From: Candidatus Hydrogenedentota bacterium
GTDB taxonomy: Bacteria > Hydrogenedentota > Hydrogenedentia > Hydrogenedentales > SLHB01
Direction: 5' to 3'
NCBI GenBank assembly: GCA_003552765.1
Contig: PUOI01000468.1
Span: forward strand, 1 to 5,171
Length of the DNA stretch: 5,171 nucleotides
Shown here: positions 1-5,171 of the stretch, one piece after another
Position numbering within the stretch: the stretch's first letter is position 1
How the letters are laid out: every line of letters starts with the position of its first letter
The notes under the pieces: generated by a model
Databases searched by the model: none
What the model saw: the letters and a program-made list of their open reading frames with translations, nothing else
Told to the model about the DNA's origin: nothing
Made by a program: the position numbers and the translations under genes

Positions 1-500
1 ACGTCGTGGACGCGGCGGCGCAGGGCGCATCCGAGGGACTAAAGCTCGCCCTCAACATCGCCACCATGCTGATCGCCTTCATCGGGTTGATCTACTTGCT
101 CAATCTCGCCGCCGGCGCCGTATTCGGCATCACCTTCGAGGGCATCATGGGCTACGTTTTTGTGCCGTTCGCGTTCCTGATGGGTGTACCCTGGGCCGAT
201 GCCCTGGCCGTTGCGGAACTGCTTGGCACGAAGACGGTGCTCAACGAATTCCTGGCCTACGCCGCCTTGCAAGCACAGGTCGAGGCGGGCGTCATCGACG
301 GGCGCGCGCTGACCATCGCCACCTACGCCTTGTGCGGGTTCGCCAATCCGGGCAGCCTGGGCATCGTCATCGCGGGCGTGTCGGCGCTTGTGCCCGAGCG
401 GCGGGCGGAGATCGTGAAGCTGGGGCTGAAGGCGTTCATTGGCGGCACGCTGGCGGCGTTTTGTACGGCGTGCGTGGCGGGGATCATCGTCTATGCGTAA
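1..500 (+). CDS. nupC: Concentrative nucleoside transporter (CNT/NupC family), C-terminal part, 5' end outside window
   Basis: CNT proteins are inner-membrane symporters that bring nucleosides into the cell using a sodium or proton gradient. Only about 166 C-terminal residues are present, read in the frame starting at base 3; the true start lies upstream of the window. Two family hallmarks are visible: GTKTVLNEF (bases 225-251), and CGFANPGSLGI (333-365) followed by a PERR motif. In the Vibrio CNT structure, as I recall it, the Glu of NEF and the Asn and Ser of the FANxxS segment lie at the nucleoside ribose; all three are kept here. The usual residues between that Asn and Ser are replaced by Pro-Gly, which may affect specificity. 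Hydrophobic segments lie near bases 51-125, 147-190, 309-390 and 432-497; the last ends the protein. The stop TAA overlaps the next gene's start, implying one operon. The exact substrate cannot be read from sequence. Confidence 0.9.
   Translation, partial: VVDAAAQGASEGLKLALNIATMLIAFIGLIYLLNLAAGAVFGITFEGIMGYVFVPFAFLMGVPWADALAVAELLGTKTVLNEFLAYAALQAQVEAGVIDGRALTIATYALCGFANPGSLGIVIAGVSALVPERRAEIVKLGLKAFIGGTLAAFCTACVAGIIVYA
479..483 (+). promoter_or_regulatory. Weak ribosome-binding site for thiD
   Basis: GGGGA lies nine bases before the ATG at 493, inside the last codons of the transporter gene. It is a poor Shine-Dalgarno match, consistent with thiD being translated mainly by ribosomes finishing the upstream gene. 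Confidence 0.4.
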
Positions 501-1320
501 TCCGGCGCCGATACCGTCCAATCCCACCGGTATTCCCCGCGTGCTGACCATCGCCGGCAGCGACTCCGGCGGCGGCGCGGGCATCCAGGCCGATCTCAAG
601 GTATACGCCGCGCTCGGCGCCTACGGGATGTCCGCCATCACGGCGCTGACCGCGCAAAACACGGTGGGCGTGCAAGGGATCCACGAGGCGCCGCCGGATT
701 TTGTGCGCCAGCAGATAGCGGCGGTGCTCGAGGACATCGGCGCGGACGCGATCAAGACGGGAATGCTGGCGAGCGCCGCTATTGTCGAGGCGGTGGCGGA
801 CACGCTGGAACGCTTTGCTTACGTTCCGTTGGTCGTGGATCCCGTGATGGTGGCGAAGAGCGGCGATTCCCTGCTGCACGAGAACGCCCGTACAGCGCTT
901 ATCGAACGGCTCCTGCCCCGCACGGACATCCTGACGCCGAACATGGGCGAGGCCGCGGCGCTCGCGGGGATGCCCGTGGAGGACGAGGCCTCCATGTGCG
1001 AGGCGGCGAAACAGATCAGCGCGCTCGGTCCCCGGTATACGCTGGTGAAAGGCGGCCATCTCGGGGGAAGCGAGGCGCGGGATTATCTGTTCGACGGGGA
1101 ATCCTTCGAAGTCTTTTCCAGCCCCCGCATCGAAACGAAAAACACCCACGGGACCGGCTGCACCTTTGCATCGGCCATCGCGGCGTATCTCGCCCAGGGC
1201 CTCGATGCGCCGAAGGCGGTCCGAGCGGCGAAGGACTACCTCACCGGCGCGCTCCGCCACAGCCTACCGCTTGGCCAAGGCCACGGCCCCCTCGACCACG
1301 CCTGGGCGCAGCGCGGGTAA
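493..1320 (+). CDS. thiD: Hydroxymethylpyrimidine/phosphomethylpyrimidine kinase (ThiD family)
   Basis: ThiD is a cytosolic ribokinase-fold enzyme that phosphorylates hydroxymethylpyrimidine (HMP) and then HMP-phosphate, giving the pyrimidine half of thiamine diphosphate. The product is 275 aa, a normal family length. Visible signatures are AGSDSGGGAGIQADLK (residues 21-36), the TAQNT substrate-site segment (53-57), DPVMVAKSG (116-124), the LTPN motif (147-150), VKGGH with Lys186, and the anion-hole motif NTHGTGCTF (217-225) with the likely catalytic Cys223. The ATG at 493 is preferred over upstream in-frame starts: conserved sequence begins about 16 residues later, an upstream start would add an Arg-rich extension read from the transporter's coding DNA, and a weak GGGGA site sits nine bases before the ATG. 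It overlaps the transporter gene by 8 bases, suggesting translational coupling. Some ThiD-like enzymes phosphorylate pyridoxal instead or as well, so the kinase family is secure but sole HMP specificity is inferred. Confidence 0.93.
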   Translation: MRNPAPIPSNPTGIPRVLTIAGSDSGGGAGIQADLKVYAALGAYGMSAITALTAQNTVGVQGIHEAPPDFVRQQIAAVLEDIGADAIKTGMLASAAIVEAVADTLERFAYVPLVVDPVMVAKSGDSLLHENARTALIERLLPRTDILTPNMGEAAALAGMPVEDEASMCEAAKQISALGPRYTLVKGGHLGGSEARDYLFDGESFEVFSSPRIETKNTHGTGCTFASAIAAYLAQGLDAPKAVRAAKDYLTGALRHSLPLGQGHGPLDHAWAQRG

Positions 1321-1330
1321 CCGCCTTTCT

Positions 1331-1347
1331 GCCGGCAAGATCCCGGC
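1331..1347. terminator. Weak hairpin between convergent thiD and topA
   Basis: GCCGG (1331-1335) and CCGGC (1343-1347) form a 5-bp perfect inverted repeat around a 7-base loop, in the only 35 bases separating the two convergent stop codons. No run of T follows on either strand, so it is not a convincing intrinsic terminator. It is listed because it is the only structured element at a place where both transcripts should end. Confidence 0.25.
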
Positions 1348-1355
1348 GTTACCGC

Positions 1356-3827
<2,472 letters not shown>

Positions 3828-3839
3828 TGGGATGGATTA

Positions 3840-3846
3840 CTCCTTT
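3840..3846 (-). promoter_or_regulatory. Ribosome-binding site of topA
   Basis: On the minus strand AAAGGAG lies twelve bases before the ATG at 3827. The match is strong but the spacing is longer than usual. It supports this start, the only one that keeps the conserved N-terminus. Confidence 0.65.
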
Positions 3847-3968
3847 TATATTGCGCGCCCAGACGGCGGGCGACCGTGCGGATCTTACCATGTTTGCCCC
3901 ATCGAGGCGGAAAAAGGGGAGCACGGGTTGGGGATTTTTGGGAGAGGGCGGAAACACGCAAACGAAAC

Positions 3969-3997
3969 ATTATACGAAAAACGCCGCCCCTTCACGA
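3969..3997 (-). promoter_or_regulatory. Candidate sigma-70-type promoter of topA
   Basis: The minus strand has a perfect TATAAT at 3969-3974. A weak -35 hexamer, TCGTGA (3992-3997, three of six matches to TTGACA), lies 17 bases further upstream. Transcription would begin near 3962 and give a leader of about 135 bases before topA. The -35 lies inside the hairpin described as the smg terminator. The rest of the 3828-4043 gap holds G/C runs but no recognisable gene or riboswitch. Confidence 0.5.
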
Positions 3998-4012
3998 ACC
4001 CGGGATCGGCGT
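3977..4012 (-). terminator. Candidate intrinsic terminator after smg
   Basis: On the minus strand ACGCCG and CGGCGT (plus-strand 4007-4012 and 3981-3986) form a perfect 6-bp GC-rich stem around a 20-base loop. A T run follows immediately: five T, the first one in the stem. It begins about 30 bases after the smg stop. The long loop and short T run suggest partial rather than full termination, leaving some read-through into topA. Confidence 0.4.
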
Positions 4013-4037
4013 AACACACATGAACGGTCGAAGAAGT

Positions 4038-4054
4038 CCTATCCTAATGATAGG
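4038..4054. repeat. Small inverted repeat around the smg stop codon
   Basis: CCTATC (4038-4043) and GATAGG (4049-4054) are perfect 6-bp arms around a 5-base loop, with the smg TAG stop (4044-4046) in the loop. No T run follows on the minus strand, so it is probably not a terminator; it could protect the transcript end or be chance. Confidence 0.3.
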
Positions 4055-4502
4055 TTTGCGGCTCCTTGTCGAGCACGTCGTAGATGGTGCGCTGCGTTTC
4101 CACGTCGCGCGCGCCGCACACCACCCAATTGACAAGAAAATCCAGTTCCTCCAGCCCGACTTCGCCTTCGAACTGATACATCCTCTCCAAAATGGCCTCG
4201 ACTTCGTAGGCGTCGATGAGCGTGTACAGCTCCAGCCGCTTCAACGCCTCGCGCGCCTCCCGGGTCATCTTCAACTCTTCCGCCAACGTGTAGACCCGCC
4301 CCGGCGGAAGGAAGGAATCCGCCCTCCTGATGGCTTCGGTGGCTTCGGAGACCGCGAGCCGCATGGCGGCGTCGATGTCGTTTTGGGCATAACCCTGCCC
4401 GCGCAGCCACTTGCGCAATCCCCCGGGAGATGGAGGCTGAAGCGGATTCTCGCTTACCTTGCGCAGAATAACATCTACCAACTCGGTAATCACGTCTTTC
4501 AT
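4044..4502 (-). CDS. smg: Smg family protein (DUF494)
   Basis: The 152-aa product matches the Smg/DUF494 family (E. coli Smg is about 157 aa), whose biochemical role is not established. Recognisable parts are the short N-terminal helix MKDVITELVDVIL, a helix pair around LRGQGYAQNDIDAAM (33-47), the VYTLAEE segment (70-76) matching the IYTPEE region of E. coli Smg, and a C-terminal helical part including LELYTLIDAYEVEAILERM and LEELDFLVNWVV (118-128). It appears cytosolic, with no signal peptide or membrane segment. The ATG at 4502 is chosen because GAGGAG lies six bases upstream and family similarity begins there; the same frame is open up to 4772, but that extension crosses the promoter and looks random. 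In many proteobacteria smg sits between dprA and topA. Here topA follows 216 bases downstream, but the upstream neighbour is a divergent, unrelated reading frame. Confidence 0.88.
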   Translation of the reverse strand: MKDVITELVDVILRKVSENPLQPPSPGGLRKWLRGQGYAQNDIDAAMRLAVSEATEAIRRADSFLPPGRVYTLAEELKMTREAREALKRLELYTLIDAYEVEAILERMYQFEGEVGLEELDFLVNWVVCGARDVETQRTIYDVLDKEPQTYH

Positions 4503-4508
4503 TAAGGA

Positions 4509-4514
4509 CTCCTC
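4509..4514 (-). promoter_or_regulatory. Ribosome-binding site of smg
   Basis: GAGGAG on the minus strand lies six bases before the ATG at 4502. This near-ideal Shine-Dalgarno decides the start against the longer open frame. Confidence 0.85.
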
Positions 4515-4532
4515 GGGGATACGCCTTGGCCT

Positions 4533-4547
4533 CGGCGAAAAGCGCCG
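4533..4547. repeat. GC-rich hairpin in the smg leader
   Basis: CGGCG (4533-4537) and CGCCG (4543-4547) form a perfect 5-bp stem with a 5-base loop, about 30 bases before the smg start in the predicted leader RNA. No T run adjoins it on the minus strand. It may influence translation or simply reflect GC-rich sequence. Confidence 0.25.
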
Positions 4548-4595
4548 CGCCACGCGCTGCCGGCCCCGTTGTTTGGGAGCACTGATGCTGGAAGT

Positions 4596-4624
4596 ATTGT
4601 AGCCCGCCTGCGCCGGGGTGTCAA
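4596..4624 (-). promoter_or_regulatory. Sigma-70-type promoter of smg
   Basis: On the minus strand a perfect TTGACA (4619-4624) is followed after exactly 17 bases by TACAAT (4596-4601, five of six matches). Initiation near 4589 would give a leader of about 87 bases before the smg ATG. This is the strongest promoter-like sequence in the window and probably drives smg, and topA by read-through. Confidence 0.8.
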
Positions 4625-4752
4625 ATGAACGGCGAGCCCCAATCGCCGCCCGCCACACGCTGGATAGCATGAACGCGAACAACACCGCATTTGGGTGGCC
4701 ATGCCCCAGCGTGAGAAGAGTTATGTGTATCCCCGTGCGCCGAGCCTCACAT
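4625..4752. other. Intergenic stretch without a recognisable gene
   Basis: This is the least structured part of the 407-base gap (4503-4909) between smg and the divergent reading frame. Short open frames cross it on both strands, but none has a good ribosome-binding site or protein-like composition. It marks the passage from GC-rich DNA to the AT-richer right end. I see no RNA gene or repeat in it. Confidence 0.5.
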
Positions 4753-4781
4753 TTGACTCTGTGGACCATCATGTGGATACT
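4753..4781 (+). promoter_or_regulatory. Candidate promoter for the rightward reading frame
   Basis: TTGACT (4753-4758, five of six matches to the -35 consensus) is followed after 17 bases by GATACT (4776-4781, four of six matches to TATAAT). Transcription would start near 4788, about 120 bases before the TTG start at 4910. A second -10-like hexamer, TATACT (4791-4796), has no good -35 partner. Confidence 0.4.
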
Positions 4782-4818
4782 GTCTATGAATATACTGTAT
4801 AAGTCTGTCTGCTAGACA
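4777..4818. repeat. Cluster of short direct and inverted repeats, possible operator
   Basis: ATACTGT occurs at 4777-4783 and 4792-4798, and CTGTCT at 4780-4785 and 4805-4810. TATAC-T-GTATA (4791-4801) is a perfect palindrome around one base, and TGTCT-GCT-AGACA (4806-4818) is a 5-bp inverted repeat around three bases. The cluster overlaps the candidate -10 and the start of the predicted rightward transcript, where a repressor could act. No known operator consensus is fully matched. Confidence 0.35.
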
Positions 4819-4829
4819 ATCGCAGGGCA

Positions 4830-4839
4830 CACTATATTG
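4830..4839 (+). repeat. Direct repeat CACTATATTG, copy 1
   Basis: This 10-base sequence recurs exactly at 4903-4912. Including preceding bases, both copies read AGGG, two variable bases, then CACTATATTG, so each pairs a Shine-Dalgarno-like AGGG with a TTG codon. The second copy supplies the start of the 81-residue frame; the first would open an unrelated short frame. Confidence 0.5.
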
Positions 4840-4897
4840 TGGTTTTCGGGAACGATCGGCCACACACGGTGGCTTAGAGTTCTGTCCGCTGTGAAAA

Positions 4898-4912
4898 GGG
4901 AGCACTATATTG
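4898..4912 (+). promoter_or_regulatory. Ribosome-binding site and TTG start of the rightward reading frame (repeat copy 2)
   Basis: GGGAG (4898-4902) lies seven bases before TTG (4910-4912). An in-frame TGA at 4892-4894 excludes any earlier start, and the next usual in-frame start (GTG at 4940) would drop ten residues and has no similar site. Bases 4903-4912 are the second copy of the CACTATATTG repeat. Confidence 0.6.
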
Positions 4913-5155
4913 ATTCATCCCTACGAATACTCGATCGTAGTGGTAGCCAGGGAACATAACCCCACTCTATTGAACCCCGATTTTCTTGAAAGAAACGGGA
5001 TCGTACCCGCCGACTGGGGATGGGAAGTGGACCGCGATGCTCTACTTACGACCCCTCCTTATAGTCGAGTACGATACACCTCGGGAGTCTTAATTGAAAG
5101 TGAATCTCAACGTTTCAAAGCGGCTATACACGACCCGGGTGAGTACCCTTTGTAA
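4910..5155 (+). CDS. Hypothetical protein, 81 aa, possibly truncated or frameshifted
   Basis: I cannot assign a function. The product begins MIHPYEYSIVVVAREHNP and looks like a compact soluble domain: a first beta-strand (SIVVVA), an HNP turn, a helix-like DFLERNGIVPADWGW, then strands around RVRYTSGVLIESESQRF. There is no signal peptide or membrane segment. From memory, the pattern VVA-x-x-HNP ... FL-x-x-x-GIVP-x-x-W ... V-x-Y-x-x-GV resembles the N-terminal part of uncharacterised bacterial proteins that are longer, so the early TAA after EYPL may be a truncation. Codon use differs from the neighbours, with CTA, TTA, ATA and AGA, and the region is visibly less GC-rich, which may mean horizontal acquisition or weak selection. 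It has a fair ribosome-binding site and a TTG start, and runs divergently from smg. A real gene is likely; its true 3' end is uncertain. Confidence 0.6.
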   Translation: MIHPYEYSIVVVAREHNPTLLNPDFLERNGIVPADWGWEVDRDALLTTPPYSRVRYTSGVLIESESQRFKAAIHDPGEYPL

Positions 5156-5171
5156 CATCCCGTGGCGGATA

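Noticed and set aside
439..492. Earlier in-frame start for thiD
   Set aside because: The added 18 residues are Arg/Trp-rich and are read from DNA coding for the transporter; the ATG at 493 fits family length and operon overlap.
484..1260. 258-residue minus-strand open frame opposite thiD
   Set aside because: It lies wholly across thiD, has an Arg/His/Gly-rich composition and shows no recognisable motif.
3885..3902. Five-codon upstream frame (MGQTW) in the topA leader
   Set aside because: It has no ribosome-binding site and no attenuator-like structure, so it is probably chance.
4503..4772. N-terminal 90-residue extension of smg in the same open frame
   Set aside because: It would cross the TTGACA/TACAAT promoter and the GAGGAG site, has an unusual composition, and is absent from the Smg family as known.
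4791..4813. LexA-type SOS box suggested by TACTGTAT
   Set aside because: Only one half-site resembles the E. coli consensus; the matching CAG half at the right spacing is missing.
4618..4815. 65-residue plus-strand frame in the intergenic region
   Set aside because: It lies over the smg promoter, has no good ribosome-binding site and has no recognisable protein features.
4837..4959. 40-codon frame from the TTG in the first CACTATATTG copy
   Set aside because: It overlaps the better-supported 81-residue frame in another phase and has no protein-family character; a leader peptide cannot be excluded, but nothing supports it.

Overview
The window looks like chromosomal DNA from a GC-rich bacterium, probably Gram-negative. 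The four recognisable genes are strongly GC-biased at third codon positions, and smg beside topA is an arrangement known from proteobacteria and some other Gram-negative phyla. The sequence alone does not fix the phylum.

Left part, plus strand (1-1320): the C-terminal end of a concentrative nucleoside transporter (CNT/NupC family) overlaps by 8 bases the start of a complete thiD-type kinase gene. The pair looks like the end of a translationally coupled transport-and-salvage operon. It ends only 35 bases from the stop codon of the convergent topA gene.

Middle and right part, minus strand (1356-4624): a complete topA (DNA topoisomerase I, 823 aa, with five C-terminal zinc ribbons) is preceded by a 216-base gap and then by smg (DUF494 family, 152 aa). 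The gap holds a possible intrinsic terminator that overlaps a possible topA promoter with a perfect TATAAT. The smg gene has a near-consensus sigma-70 promoter (TTGACA, 17 bases, TACAAT) and a strong GAGGAG ribosome-binding site. smg and topA may be partly co-transcribed.

Right end, plus strand (about 4750-5171): the composition becomes clearly less GC-rich. An unidentified 81-residue reading frame starting with TTG runs divergently from smg. Its upstream region holds a promoter-like pair, several short direct and inverted repeats, and a 10-base repeat whose second copy includes the start codon. The reading frame may be a frameshifted or shortened member of a longer family.

Most of the window is ordinary housekeeping sequence. 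I see no phage, CRISPR, insertion sequence, RNA gene or new defence system. The parts worth a second look are the AT-richer right end, the transporter-thiD coupling and the terminator/promoter overlap before topA.
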